The notes under the pieces: model-generated
Database searches by the model: none
Told to the model about the DNA's origin: nothing
What the model saw: the letters and a program-made list of their open reading frames with translations, nothing else
Shown here: positions 11,143 through 24,132 of the stretch, one piece after another
How the letters are laid out: each line of letters opens with the position of its first letter
Numbering within the stretch: position 1 is the stretch's first letter
Source of the DNA: Coccinella septempunctata
Lineage: Eukaryota > Arthropoda > Insecta > Coleoptera > Coccinellidae
Length of the DNA stretch: 64,000 nucleotides
Reading direction: 5' to 3'
NCBI RefSeq assembly: GCF_907165205.1
Contig: NC_058189.1
Span: forward strand, 14,568,001 to 14,632,000
Position numbers and translations under genes: made by a program

Positions 11143-12640
11143 CACACTGCACACAAAAAATTAACGCACATTCTGAAAATCTCAATTTTAATAAAAGTTA
11201 ACTCTACATTGACTTTATAACTTATTTTTTATGTTCTCTCGGGAAGGTTTTGAACGAAACAAGATACATTAAATGGAAGAAAAATTCAGGATTTCACCGA
11301 ATCTTATGTGAAAGAAGAGAAATGAACAATTTTCAAAATACTGAAATGCTGATAAGTTATTTAATACTTGGTATTTCCACCCCTTGCGTTAATTACAGCT
11401 CGCCAACGACGGTTCAAACTCCAAATGAGTGATCTTAAAATGTTCTGATCTAATCCTTCCCAGATTTCTCCGAGTTGGATTCCTAAGTCATTAAGAGTAG
11501 CTGGATGATTATCTGAACTTCTCAGCCTTCTATTGAGGTTGTCCCAAACCTGCTCAATCGGATTGAGATCTGGACTTCTTGCTGGCCATTCCATTCGAGA
11601 GACTTCAACCTCTTCAAGGTACTCCTGAACGATGCGCGCACGATGGGGTCTGGCATTATCGTCCATAAAATTGAAATTTTCACCAATGTATGGGGCAAAT
11701 GGCACTACATGATCTTCAAGAATGTTCCTTATATACTTATCAGCATTCATAGCTCCATTATCAACGACCACTAGGACTGTGCGAGCAGTCAAAGATATTC
11801 CACCCCATACCATAATCGATTCTCCCCCGAAACCAGTAGTATTCAGGAAATTGCACTGAGCATATCTTTCATGTGGACGTCTGTATACAAGGAAACGTCG
11901 ATCACAATGGAAGAGGCAGAATCTAGACTCATCTGTGAAGAGAAATCTTTCCCAATCGGCCTCTTCCCAATGGATATACTCTCTCGCAAAATCCAAACGC
12001 GCCCTTCGATGGGCTGGGGTAAGAGCTCTTGCCGCGACACGAGGCCTTAAATCATATTCTCTGAAGCGATTTCTTATTGTCTGAGTGCTAATTTGCACCT
12101 AATGAGTTTGGTCAAGCTGAATTTGAAGGAGGCGAGCTGTTGCAAACCGTTGTCTCAACGAAGAAGCTCTCAAGTAACGTTCTTGAATGGCAGTTGTTAC
12201 CCGTGGTCTACCCTGTCCTGGTCTTCGGACATTCATACCTGTCTCCCTGAATTGCTGCAACATTCTGGACACACTTGTATGGGAAACAATTCTTGTGTAT
12301 GTCCACCCTTCTTTTCGCAAAACTACCGCTTGGGTACATTCCCCTTGGGTCAAATTGCGTGTTTCGCGTTTCATGGCGATCGTCAAACGAAAGAAAAACT
12401 ATTGATCACTAGAATTGATCGAGAACAACTGATTTTAGAATGGAGCCAATACATTCAAAATCTGATAATATCATCTTTTTTTATTCCTGCTGGGAAAAAA
12501 CATCTGTATTGAAGAAAACCGTTGAGAGTGGATAACATATGCATGCATAATTCTGATGATAATAATTATCATTGAGAACACCTTCAGTTGTAGAATAAAT
12601 TTGTGATTTCCATAAGGTGCGTTAATTTTTTTGTGCAGTG
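11143..12640 (-). mobile_element. Tc1-like transposon with terminal inverted repeats
   Basis: Left end cactgcacacaaaaaattaa (from 11145) and the complement of the right end cactgcacaaaaaaattaac (to 12640) form terminal inverted repeats of about 25 bp next to TA at both sides. Two extra bases (CA) sit between TA and the repeat on the left. The 1.5 kb length and single transposase frame are typical of Tc1 elements. The transposase is annotated separately; it carries one in-frame stop. Confidence 0.88.
11361..12386 (-). pseudogene. Tc1-family DD34E transposase, one nonsense codon
   Basis: The cut-and-paste transposase runs from 12386 to 11361, about 340 residues with the stop counted, the normal Tc1 length. 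The first part (95 codons) holds the helix-turn-helix region, including GRPRVTTAIQERYL. A TAG at 12099-12101 interrupts, and the frame resumes without a shift at VQISTQTIRNRF. Catalytic residues are present: FTDESRF, MDDNARPHRA and SPDLNPIEQVWD, with 34 residues between the second aspartate and the glutamate. Intact apart from the stop, so inactivation is recent or the stop is a sequencing error. Confidence 0.9.
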
Positions 12641-12811
12641 TATTTGCAGTGATATGAGTGTCCAAAGAAGAGAATATTCACATTTGCTTCGGCAGATGTG
12701 AGTGTATGGGACTGTGTTGATCACAGTGATGATGAAATATACGCATCTCTAGGAGCTCGGACCCCTGTGATCCATACACAAGATCAGGGTGTCCCTTTAT
12801 CATATATAAAG

Positions 12812-12894
12812 GTATATCCATGGCTAAGCGGTTAAGGCTCCTGTCGGTTACTGCATATCCTGAAAACATTGTGTGAAATTCCAATCTGGTATAC
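12812..12894 (+). tRNA. tRNA-like sequence (pseudo-tRNA or SINE head)
   Basis: Box A-like tggctaagcgg (12821) and a degenerate box B-like aattccaatctgg (12877-12889) are spaced as in class II tRNAs. The ends gtatat and gtatac can form an acceptor stem, and total length is 83 nt. The D-arm resembles tRNA-Ser. I cannot fold a good anticodon stem and box B departs from GGTTCGAATCC, so a functional tRNA is unlikely. It may be the head of a tRNA-derived SINE. Confidence 0.3.
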
Positions 12895-12899
12895 AAGAG

Positions 12900-13756
12900 C
12901 AGGTTTTTGATTCAAACTTGGAGTATGTATGCTGATGATATCGACAAATTGTAGAACTCGGTGCAAATTCGAAATTCATAGTGAAAGACAGATATTCCCT
13001 ACGCTTTTACTTTTCAAAAAATAGCGTTTCCCAATCGTCCGCATGTATTCGGGCATGCTTCATTTTATACTCAAGCTCAAACCCCAGCTGAAAATTGAAT
13101 TCATCGCATCTCTTCCAATCGGCATACTATAACAAAACGTTTTAATAGAATGGAGTCCCTTTCAAAATCGTTCACGATTCGCTCTATTGAGCGTGAAGAT
13201 GATCGCGTAGTTTCCCGACGCTGTCGAATGACGAACAGCTTTCAATTATTTTGCCACCAACTGATCACTTTAATTGAAATTACAAACTATGTGTAAACTC
13301 CTAGCATATACTGCTATCGTCATTGTCTTAGAACTTAAGCCCTATGCTCTATGCCAGTATCGATATATTGATTCATGTGAAACTTGTTCGAAAATTGTAC
13401 TTGTGGTGAAACGAATGACCTAATTGGTTTTTAAGGATCTGGCCTTCTTGGTACAAGCTCCAAGTGAAGCAAATAAATTTGATCTATTTTCACAAATATG
13501 TGGTAATGCTACAATTTACAATGTTAGAAATAATGATGTCAAAAAAAGGAATATCCCTAGCAGCTATGTTTTTTATCGTGACCGAAACTTACGATTCGAA
13601 ACAATGAACGAACCTAATAAAACTAATATTCGAGGTAATATTTTCACGTTCTTTGAAGACCCATTGTTATAACAATCACCAGTGGTTGTGCGGTACCAAT
13701 TTCAAAAGTTTTCATACTCATAAGAGCTAGAAGAAAACGGGGACACAATTCCGAGC
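12900..13756. other. Intergenic, no supported feature
   Basis: No recognisable coding sequence or repeat. The frame 13424-13672 has an unrecognisable translation. Confidence 0.4.
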
Positions 13757-14203
13757 TCTTTTTCAGAGAAACAAAGAATGGTAAAAACCGTAGCCCCCTA
13801 CGATCGTTGGTTTTTGAGGTATTAGCAAAAATTGAGATTTTGACGATTTCCAAAAGTTCTCATAACTTTTTTCTCTTTGAAGGTACACATCTCAAAGTTG
13901 AACCTTCTTAGGCACTTTCATACGTAGAATATACTGATTTTTTTCCAATTCGTATATAACAAATTCTAGAAAAGTTTGCATTTATAAAAACGAAAGTTCG
14001 CCTAATGATTCGGAATGAAGAGATATTTTAAGCTCGTCAGTGGATTTCACGTAAAAAAGTGCCTAAGAAAATTCAAGTTTCAGATCTGTAACTTCAGAAA
14101 TTTCTTTTCGAAATCGTCACAATTTCAATTTTTGCTAAAAACTCAAAAATAAAGGTTCGTAGGAGGCTACGGTTTTCACCATTCTTTGTTTGTCTGAAAA
14201 AGG
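13757..14203. repeat. Foldback (long inverted repeat) element
   Basis: Left arm 13757-13918 and right arm 14055-14203 are imperfect inverted repeats. Shared landmarks are acaaagaatggt / accattctttgt, aaaccgtagcc / ggctacggttt, gcaaaaattgaga / tttcaatttttgc and cttaggcactt / aagtgcctaag. The loop is about 135 bp. Nothing is encoded. The structure resembles foldback-type non-autonomous DNA elements; ends and target duplication are not defined. Confidence 0.65.
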
Positions 14204-14215
14204 GCACTCAAAAAA

Positions 14216-16230
14216 AAAATCTTGTAACCATTACAAAAATTCAGTAAATAGAACAGGAAATTTTAACATAAAGAGGCGCAGAAGTAATTTCCTGTTATGT
14301 TCAATAAACGATTACAGTACCTCAATTCCTGTATGATAACAGTTCCTGTTACAATGGAAATCAATTTTTGCAGATACAGGAATTCATTCTTTTACAAAGA
14401 ACAAGAATTAATTCTTGTAAATTCAAACGTACCTACTGAAGTTCCAATGATATATAAAAAAACGGAGTGTCGTTTTAGCTATCGGTTTGGCCACTTGCAC
14501 TCGTAAAATTTTCGAACCACCAAATAAAAGTAACGAAGAAAAAATAAAATTATATTCTGAATCGTAGAAAAAAAATCTAAAGAAATCTTCCAACAAAACC
14601 CAACGGCAGCTAGATAAGCTTTTACGGCGGACGGCACTTATTAATCGCAAATCAATCGTGAGTAATCGTAAGTGAACAGCAAGTGACGTGACCTGCGGGG
14701 GAACATCTGATTTTATAAACCCACAGGGGGTGTGCGGAAATCAGATGTGCCCCGACTGTCGAAATTCGGTAAAATTTGCGTCGATGAAGACGTCTTAATT
14801 TCGACTTATCTGTGCTAGCGAACAAAAAACACAGTTATCTTCCAATTCAGGATGTTTTCTACGGAGCGACATCGTTTTTCAGAACTGAAAACGGAATAAA
14901 AACGGTGTGGAATGTTTACAATTCCGAACGATGCCAGAATCCTGAACTGGAAACTGCAAATATTTCTCTCCAAAATTAATTCAAAAATAAAATTACGAAA
15001 CTGAAACTAAAAGGATTATTCTAAAATGAGGGGGTATGTTTGAAAACTACCCTTTCATTACACACCCTATACCTACAGTAAAAACTCAATATACGTGTTA
15101 CTCTTTTGATATGTTGTTTGTTGCCATTTCTCTAGACACGTGCTAGTTTGATATTCAACAAGGTTTAAAAGATCTTTACCAATGATTATCCAAGTATGTA
15201 TTTAAAACATGATGATTCAATTATCCACTGGATTTTTTTGTTTCTTCTAATTTTTTATTGAGCATATCAGGATGTCTCAATGTGATGTTGATTCATGTTA
15301 TAAAGAGAGCAACGGACGCCATGATTAATAGAATGAAATATTACACCTCAGGGCCCCCCTTCCATCCCAAATAAAAGCGCAACGGTACGAATCCCAATTT
15401 TCAGCGTTTGAAATATCAACGGAATATTTCTTGCCGGGAATTTAATTAGGCCGCGCAAGCCCAGCTAACGCACTGCACGGGACAAGTAGATTTCCATCAG
15501 AGGCCGAGAAGTTGTAGCAAGCAGGGTTTAAGGAAGGATCTAAATTTTCAAATTAGCAGACTCCAGAGATAACTGCCTTGCTTTGTTCGTTCCCTTGAGC
15601 GCCTACAGTGTCTCAATTGCGATTTGCCTGATCCCTATGTCCAGTTTCATTCTCAGAAATGCTGGCGGATATCCGATGGTTTCATTCTTGATTCCTGGAA
15701 CAAGAAAGCTTCTGTTAGTTAGAGTCAAATCTAACAATTGAAATTAATTTGAATTGTACAACACGGGATCTTTTTTGTCAACTTGTATTACGACGAGATT
15801 TTATTGCCAAAGGCACATTCCGGCTTTCTTTGTTTTCAGGGAGGGTTTACTACACGAGTCCTATCATTCCCTAAAAATATGCTGCATATTCTACATATCG
15901 ATATATTTCTTCAATTGACTGTTTGCTTTCTAATCCGTTTTGTCATTCCATTGATTTCATAAAAAGTTCTCCCACCTGAACTATTGATATAAACTGCAGG
16001 GTGTTGTGGTGGGCCTAAGCGGAGTTCGTAAAATGCGTGAACTACCCTTGAAAAATGATTGTCAAATCGCAGTGGGCATCGAAATATTCGATACTACAAT
16101 ACTCATAAACACCCCGTATGAATATCTTATGGAGTGATTGAATAAACTGCTCCACATGAGTTAAGTATATTAACATTGCTAAAAAAAATTTAAAATAAGA
16201 TTTATTAATATGATTTCAAGTTGCAAATTA
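14216..16230. other. Intergenic, no gene called
   Basis: No coding sequence recognised. 14680-14740 (gtgacctgcgggggaacatc, then ttttata) resembles 38993-39040, which is split by the Jockey-like LINE, so both may be remnants of one repeat or promoter-like unit. 15350-15530 is relatively GC-rich but without an interpretable frame. Confidence 0.35.
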
Positions 16231-16233
16231 ATT

Positions 16234-17459
16234 TTAGCCTGTAGGTCTGCAGCGTATGGTTAAGAAAAATCGAGTAAAATAACGCAATTTTATTCCCAGA
16301 GAATTCAAGCATTTTAAGACTATCAATACAATGTATGGCCGCCAGCCACGGGCATCAATAACAGCTTGACATCTTCTTTGCATACTAAACACGAGGTTGT
16401 TGAACATTTCTTGGGGAATTTGGTTCCATAAACGGGGCAGAAGCTCTCTCAGCTCATTTAAGGATTCTGGGGTAAGATAATGATTATCTAATCTTCTTTG
16501 GAGCATATCCCATGCATGTTCTATGCAATTTAAATCTGGTGAGTGCGGAGGTATTGGTAAATGTGGAATACCAAGCTCCTCGCGCGCATTCTCAACTATG
16601 GCTGCACGGTGCAGTCTAGCGTTATCGTCTAGAAATTGAAAAGTTTCACCAATAGCAGCGTGAAAATTTGGCACAACATTGTCAATGACATGCTCCCTAT
16701 AGAGTAAGGCGGTCATATTCCCAGGACAAATGTGTAGAAACATATTCCGGCCCATACTATAACACTACCCTCTCAGAATGGATGGAATTCTTGGACATAG
16801 CGACGATTACAGGGTATGCGTGGGATTGTCCATACCCTTATTCTTCGAGAATCTGAAAATCGTCCATATCTGGATTCATCAGTGAAAAGGACACTACGCC
16901 ATTTATCGTTCCAATCGATATGTTGCCTTGCCCATTCCAGACATTGACGCTTATGGTCACGTGTTAATGGAACTCCTCTTAAGGGACGTCTAGAACCTAG
17001 ATTCACCTCTCTCAAACGTAGTCTGATGGTTTCGATGGAAACTTGGACCCCATCTCCATTTTGAAGAGTATTCCGTAGCATTCTACACGTAGATGTAGGG
17101 TTTCTTCTCGCCGAAACGGTGATGAAACGATCCTGAGCAGGTGTTGTTTTTCGTCGCCTACCAAGCCTTGGTCTTTCCAACACGGAACCTGTCTCCCTGA
17201 ACCTATTTCATAGTCGAGATATCACACTTTGGCTGACTTGGAGTCTTTCCGCTACAACAACCTGAGTTAGGCCACCCTGTAGCATTCCGATATCCCTATT
17301 AGCCTCAGCGTTTAATTTACGTCTTGGCATTTTCAGAAAACTAGTTTCAAATCGAAGCCGTTGATAAACTGACTTCATTTCAAAATAAGAACATTCATGA
17401 AGCCTATGCAAAGAACCAAACTTCAGAAAAAAGGCGACCAGATTGACGAAATGTCTCAT
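16234..17459 (-). pseudogene. Second Tc1-like transposase, frameshifted
   Basis: Three minus-strand pieces follow each other: 17459-17208 (helix-turn-helix start MPRRKLNAEANRDIGMLQGG ... VAERLQVSQSVISRL), 17183-16773 (GRRRKTTPAQDRFITVSARR, VSIETIRLRLRE, LFTDESRYGRF), and 16755-16234 (LDDNARLHRAAIVENAREEL, HSPDLNCIEHAWDMLQRR). The triad is DD34E. Breaks lie at about 17190-17207 (stops) and 16756-16772. It is clearly different in sequence from the Tc1 at 11361, so another family. I could not identify its terminal repeats with confidence. Confidence 0.85.
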
Positions 17460-19110
17460 ACTGATTTTTATTGGGTCGATTCAAGTTGCTATTGAATTTT
17501 TAATGATTTTACAGCGATTTTCTCGAAGATTACATACTTTTAAAAACGATTGAATACGATATCCCTAACTCTTGTAGAGCAGTTTATTTTCCAACCAATA
17601 ATTCATAAAACGCATGAAGTTGAGAGTTACGAGGGCATTGGATGTTCTCAGATTCACTTGCCCAGAGAGAACAGTTCCTAGGGTATTTTAAAGGAATTTT
17701 TCCTCAATTTTCAACCGTCGAAATAGTTACATTGAGGCCAAAAGATCGTTAATGGATGTAATACATCCACGAGCAAGTACTTCGAATAGCAGATGAATAT
17801 TTATTTATTCTGTACATCCGCATAATATATTTCAAACTTTTCAAATAAGTAGATCTAGACCGAAAATTTGCTGGGGGTTTTAGATTTGTATTAACTTAAT
17901 TCCACATTTCATCTTTGATAGTGCTCGAATAGAGTCCCTAACTACTGTCTGGCAGATGTTTTGTTTTTGATTTTTTGTAATGAATCTATGTTCATATCCA
18001 CCAGCCATGTTTTTCAGGAATGAATTCCAATTTAGTCAAAGTTTTTTTAGAAAAGTAAAATTGTACAAGATATCCCAAATTGCTTGATAATGGCTCAAGA
18101 AAACAATAAATCTTGAAATATCTATCGTCTAAAAAGAAATATGCTAAAACGTGTTTATTTGTGCGAAATATTTTTTGCTAAAAAAAAAGCAATTGAAAAT
18201 AATTAATGTGATAATCTTGTTGAAACTCCACTTGGATTTCCGATTTCCAATTTTTACTTTTATGCATACACTTCGTTTATGTTTATGAAAATAGGGTATA
18301 ATTTTGGCTTATTATTTATTATTTTCGCCGTTGGTTGAGGTGTCCACCTCAATTTCGAAAGAATAACAGAATTTTTTCTGCCACCTAGCACTATCTTGCA
18401 TTGGTAATGCTGCTTTATTTTTCTCTTACTGTCGCTTTCGCAGCTACAGTTTCAGATTCAGATTTATTATTTTCATTCGCAGTAGTCGAAGTCGCTTTAA
18501 TTGCACTGATTGTTAGTGAATATTCTGTGTAAGAATCGGAGCCAAATGGCTTAGCAGACGTTCTATTTACTGAAGAGTCAATGTCACTTATGGTAAAATA
18601 ATAATAAATAAAATAATCTTTTCAAGACAAGAATATAAGTTTGTCTTCAAGTCAAGAATTCTTGTCTTGTCTACCCCTATCCAAAATCAAGTATACCTAC
18701 CTACTGTGTAGTCATTTACATTTTTCGTTCATTATTGATGTCCATTTGAGTACCCGTTTATGGCTTAATCTGTATGTATATAGATATATGTAATATTGAG
18801 AAGTATTATGTGATGTACAGAGAATTAAAAAATAATGTATAAAGTGTAGTTACTACTTCGATTATCATTTTATACAAGCCAGATTTCGGAAACATTTTCA
18901 CAACTTTGATTTTTGTTTCAGGTATGGTATTTTGATCAACTACAAGGCGCTGGTGAGACAATTTATCTTCTTTCAATTCAATTGATATCTGCGGGACTAC
19001 AAATCAATCTTCTGGAATTCTTTAGGGTTTTGACTCCCATCAGTTTCTGGAACAAAATCAACTGAAAAATTTAAATAATCGGTTTGCTCCGAGATTTGCT
19101 CCTGTTAAAA
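17460..19110. other. Intergenic, no supported feature
   Basis: No recognisable coding sequence. A small palindromic cluster of caagaattcttg-like motifs lies near 18630-18670. Confidence 0.4.
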
Positions 19111-19120
19111 TTTTTTCACT

Positions 19121-19849
19121 AATTGTGTCGTCTGGTTGCAAAACCGGTCATCTCCATAACACAAAATTTTTCAGGAGAGACGATTTTTTGTCAAAACTAG
19201 GGAATTGGAGATAGGATCCAAATCTCTTGATATTAATGTGTCACTAGGATAGTAGGTTTTAGAGCACCATAAGAGAATCTGGGGGAAGGTGCTGGGAGGG
19301 GGAAATTCAAAATCATAGTTAGGATTTGGCTGGTTTTGCAACCCACTTTGGAGTTGGCCGGTTTTGCAACAAACTAAAGCTTAAAATATCTATGCAATTG
19401 ACATCAAATAGCGGGGTTTTACCCAAGAAAAATCATTCACAATGTTTCTGTGTAACTGAACTTTATTTTAGGTTGAGTAAATTTATAAAAAAAATATATT
19501 ATTATGTATATAACATAGAGAATAATTGTGTTTTCTTTTTTTTTGGGACCACCCATGTACAGGCATTTATGCCTCCTTTGGGTCCTTCATTATTGTTTTG
19601 GAGGAATTTTGGTCAATAAAGTATAAAGTATAAAAGTATAAAGTTGAAACGAAACACTGACGAGTGGATGTGGCCGCTTTTGCAGCACATTGGAGTTTTC
19701 TAACCCCCAAAACGCACGGAGTTGACCAGTTTTGTTATGGTTTCTTATTGCCAATGGGTGGAAATGTTAGTAAAGGACTTAGTAAAATAAACAGAAATTT
19801 TCTCCGAAAATTGAGGAGTTGGCCGGTTTTGCAACCAGACGACACAATT
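19121..19849. mobile_element. Non-autonomous element with 35 bp terminal inverted repeats
   Basis: Left 19121-19155 (aattgtgtcgtctggttgca, aaaccggtcatctcc) and right 19815-19849 are inverted copies with two mismatches. Shorter copies of the same motif (gttggccggttttgcaac and variants) recur inside on the plus strand near 19328, 19353, 19668 and 19720. The 730 bp body encodes nothing recognisable. Terminal repeats plus subterminal motif copies suggest a non-autonomous DNA transposon whose transposase may bind this motif; superfamily unknown. Confidence 0.6.
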
Positions 19850-20012
19850 GGTCACGAGCAAGTCAGATGGAAAAATATGTTGCCTGACAATGAACGCAAA
19901 ATGGAACTTTCTAATAAAACTTCGTTAGGTTTCGAAATATATATCAGAAGTTTTGATGGAGGCGATCATTGCCAACACAGCAATAGGGAATATTCCTTCT
20001 GAGAGAAATTAT

Positions 20013-20556
20013 GTATTTTTCATGAAATATCTTTGAAACGTCTCATTTTGAAATAACCATTTCAACCGTTTTCCAGAAAAAATTATTTTAAGCACTTAAA
20101 AATGAAAAATAAAAGTGGCTATTTAAAATTTCAATTTTACAAGTTTCGTCGACTGAAATATGCCTTGGTAATAAAGGACTACAAATACATTATCTTGATG
20201 AGATAGACAAAGATGGCTGTCTATGAAGACTCCGACGAACGAGGAAGGTCGTAAAATTTTATGGGATTTTTATGGCCGGTTGCAGTTGTGGCTCGCCAGT
20301 AAGTACGCGCCTGCAAATCAACAGCTGTTATTTTATAAACAAGCTCATGGGACATTGTTCTTTTTATTTCCTAGTAGACGCTGTTCCCAAATCGTAAACT
20401 TGAAACGAAGCGATTTAAATTTTAAAACCCTATATTTGAAGAATGATTTTGAATAGTTTCCGCGGTACATTTGAAAAAATCATGGATGAAACTCATAATT
20501 ATTCAGTTAAAAATTCCATATGCAGTGATAACCCAAATTGACGAAAATTCCCCATT
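20013..20556. repeat. Unclassified dispersed repeat, copy 2
   Basis: Same family and orientation as 6609-7175. Identical runs include aggaaggtcgtaaaatttta and cagtaagtacgcgcctg. The frame shared with copy 1 ends early here in TAG (20454-20456) where copy 1 has a tyrosine codon. This copy lacks about 25 bp near 20135. Confidence 0.75.
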
Positions 20557-23500
20557 ATAAAGTATATATTTACGATTACTCCTGACAGTTTACTGTCAAA
20601 GTTTTCATATATTACTAGTCGAAGTAGAATGACCGTGGTGATGTCTCAGATCTATTTATCCGATTATGGAAAAAATAGTCATGAAAAAATTTACAAAAAG
20701 AAATTTCTCAACGATAAATAGAAAAGAATTCAACGGACGTAACCCCTGAGAAATATTAACCGTAGGCACGTGTTTCAGGCTGTCTTTTCTCATCAGTACG
20801 GTGAAAAAGTTCATAGATGAACACCTAAAAAATACGTGATATATTATTAGCACATATTCATTTTAATCATCGTACATGGAAGTAGCCCATTTCGCCACTA
20901 TGTAATCTCAGAAATTGATAGGAGTTGCTGTAAAACTGTGAATGATTGCTATCGATTCGTCAGCTAACATTTCAATATTTCGACGGAAGCTGAAAGTGAA
21001 ATTTACGTGATATTCTGAGTGCTTTTGTGTCCGAACGGTCCCTGGAGAGGGTCAATATGTTGCCCAATCTGCTGATAAAAATCCACTAGTTTACTTTTGA
21101 CTATCCAAGTTCAAAACCCCACATATACTTTCCATCTCCTTCGCGCAATCTAACCTGATAACCTCTCTAAATCCCCTGCCAAATATGAAATATCCCTGCA
21201 TTTGAAAGTGTCCTAAAAGTAGAACTCGGCCAGATTTCACTCTGAATCCATGCAGAATAGGTGACGGTCGGTGCAGGGTTTCGTATATTTCACTATAAAA
21301 CTAAACGACAAAAAATACCGCAACATTGGAGTATAAAATGTCAGTTTATTAGGCGGTTTGGGGAAAGTCGTGACGCAATACGCTACCACATAAAAGTTGA
21401 TATTCATCACATATTTCGTCTTTTTCCTGGTGGGTTTCCCGAATCTCGGCTGATGTAGGGGTTACCAAATCGGGCCAAGTGAAGTGAGAATATGGACGCT
21501 AAGGTTGGATCTTTCCGTAATGGATCCATATTTTTCGCATATCTGCCAGAGGATACTCAACCGGAGAAACCCAACTGATATTGGTCAGATCTACATTAAT
21601 GTTGAATACACAGTGTTGGACTCTGACCAGGAATACATTGAGCAAATCAAAAACAATTATTTTGTTGTAAATCTGCTCGGACAGGTCGATAAGTCATTTG
21701 AGGTGCGCTCTTTTTTATGTAAGAAGATATTATACAGCGTGTTTCAAATTGGAGCAATGACGTCGTAGATAATTTTTTTAAATAGCAATCCTAATTTTTC
21801 CTGCTGTATATATCATATTACACATGCTTACCAAATATTGTATCAAACATCAATTCCAGGAACCTGATTCAACTCGCTGAAATAATTCAGTTCAAAAATG
21901 AAAAGTGAAGACCTATCTGTTAATTTTTTTGTCAGATGATTACACTTGCCATTTAATCGATCACATCATATCTGAAATTTGCGATAACATTTTCTCTCAA
22001 TGTAAATACTAATCGACCTGTCATGTCGGGGCATATTCACTCGTCCATTTTTAAGGTTATTTGTTCAAATAGCTTTAAAAATTCTATACTCGCCTGGTCC
22101 ATTTTCTCTGCGATATGGTTCGTTGAGAATATTCCACAACACCCAACAACTGACACCAATGTAACGTTCTTAGGATCAATCAAATGTTCTTTTTTTTTCG
22201 AGCGTCTAATTTATTTATACAACTACTACACTAATTCATTTATAAGGATTAATACTAATTTACACAGTAACTAATTTACTTTCTCTACTTTGGACTTTAC
22301 TTAACTCTTCCGAATTTACTCTTCATTCGACTCTATTCAGAACACTAGTTGCCCTTCAATCCGCCTTCTGTATCTTTTATATCTATACGCCCTTGTTCGG
22401 GAATATTCCAGCAGCGCTGAGAGCCATCCCAATGTTCGCGATGTTTTCGAATAGCGGCAGGGGCTTATTCAGAGGATTCGGAAGTTATAGTATTATAAAT
22501 TTGGAAATAATCGAGGAAATAATGTATTATAAGTAACTAGGTTATCTTTGTGCTAATTATGGCAATATAATTATCTCAATTATTTTCCATCAGTGTTCAA
22601 CGTATACAGATCATATATTTTCACAATGTGTTATTATCATATTTTTGCGTCTAAATGCTGATTATCCTATGATTCTGGGTATAATTGATAGGAAAGTTTC
22701 CACTTAACAGTATGACTCTTACCATACGACACTGGCAACACATATGCTCACATACATTTCTATTCGAATATGCCAATATGGTATCTATTTATTAGTGTAC
22801 TTACATGAACTTCATCTAAAATCTGCCCTCTTCGTCATACATACTAAAATCTGCTTTATTATGTGAGTTGCAAGGAAGTTGGGACAGGGGGAACGAACTT
22901 CTCGTTACTATTTAATCCCTTCAAATTTGTACATATTACGAGTAATCGTCTTTGGCCGAAGTTTGAATGTGTAGTGGTTGAGTATTTTCCGCATCTTGTA
23001 ATCCATCTGATGGTGCTCCGAAGAAATTTTTGTTGATAGATCAACGAGCGCACAAAAGCTTCTGACTTCACGTCAGTGTTTCCCAAATTTTTCAGCTAAA
23101 AAAAATGAATTGCAAATATTGAAGTTAGTTTTTCAGAAACTTCAAGGCCTACATCACTGTTAAAACGAAAATATAAGTCGGCCATATTTCGCCCTCTATT
23201 TCAATCGCATTGAAATAAGCAATATGCTCCTTTCTGTTATTTTATATTTTGACTTCAACAGATAAGTATATAGGTACTTAAATCTTTTTCTCTGGTTGGA
23301 ATCAAAAAGTGGCAGTTTTCACGGCTATTCGAATATGCTATCGAAAATAATAGACGTGGAAAGTTATTGCGAAAAAACTGTTTAAAAAAACAATTCTTCC
23401 AATTCGACTAGTTTACGAAATTAAATGGTATAGAGAAAATGTTGAATTTTTTTTCATATTTGTGAATGCTCAATAAATTCTCGGTTCGTATTATATATAG

Positions 23501-23639
23501 ATGTGATGATTTGTTATTTATTCATACCCATATCTCTATTTTTGAAGGAAAAGGATAGGTTCAAAGGATATAATAAAATTTTTATCTACCAGAAAAAAAT
23601 TTAAAACGACATGAGTAATAGAGGGATTATGACATGTTT
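20557..23639. other. Intergenic, no supported gene
   Basis: Scattered short frames (20656-20853, 21261-21458, 21484-21768, 22023-22274, 22859-23086) give no recognisable domains. A transposon-end-like cagcgtgtttcaaattggag lies at 21735, and a similar ggatgtttcaaacttgag at 25497, without further support. Confidence 0.4.
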
Positions 23640-24010
23640 ATTAAAATCGAATATTTCCTCTACGATCCTGAATAACACCTCTCTTTCTTTCGAGCATAGA
23701 CTTCAAACCAGCAGCCACATCTTGGGGGTATCTGAAGTGCCACTCCTTGGTCAGTGCCTGTGCTAATGCAACAAAAGTTTGAAATTCGCCTAACTATCTC
23801 TCCTTGCGTATCCCACATATGTTCAATAGGGTTGAGATTCGGACTTGGACTTGAGGGTCATTCCCATATTTGAACATTGGCTCCGTTCAAATATTGCTTG
23901 GCTCTTTGTGCTATGTGCAATCGAGCATTGTCGTGCATAGGCAGAAAATTTTCTTCTATAAAGGGTATATGAATTGTATTAATCAAAGTTAATACATTCC
24001 TGATGTGACG
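23640..24010 (-). pseudogene. Tc1/mariner transposase C-terminal remnant
   Basis: Read on the minus strand, scattered frames give MHDNARLHIAQRAKQYLNGA (around 23880-23940) and, after a stop and shift, PNLNPIEHMWDTQGEIVRRI (around 23790-23850). These are the second aspartate and the glutamate motifs of a Tc1-type transposase. The N-terminal half is absent. It is a third, most degraded Tc1-type copy in the window. Confidence 0.7.
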
Positions 24011-24132
24011 AGGTCTGCTTGGGCTCCCAAACAAAAGAAGAATAAAGGGTTATCGCATAATTTTATTTGAACCCATGTTTTTTCTTCAAGAATGGAAATA
24101 TCAGTGTAGATGAAAAAACAAATAAAGGTAAG

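Noticed and set aside
19326..20002. Plus-strand frames of 97 and 112 codons
   Set aside because: They read through repeated motif copies of the foldback element, with no recognisable protein domain.
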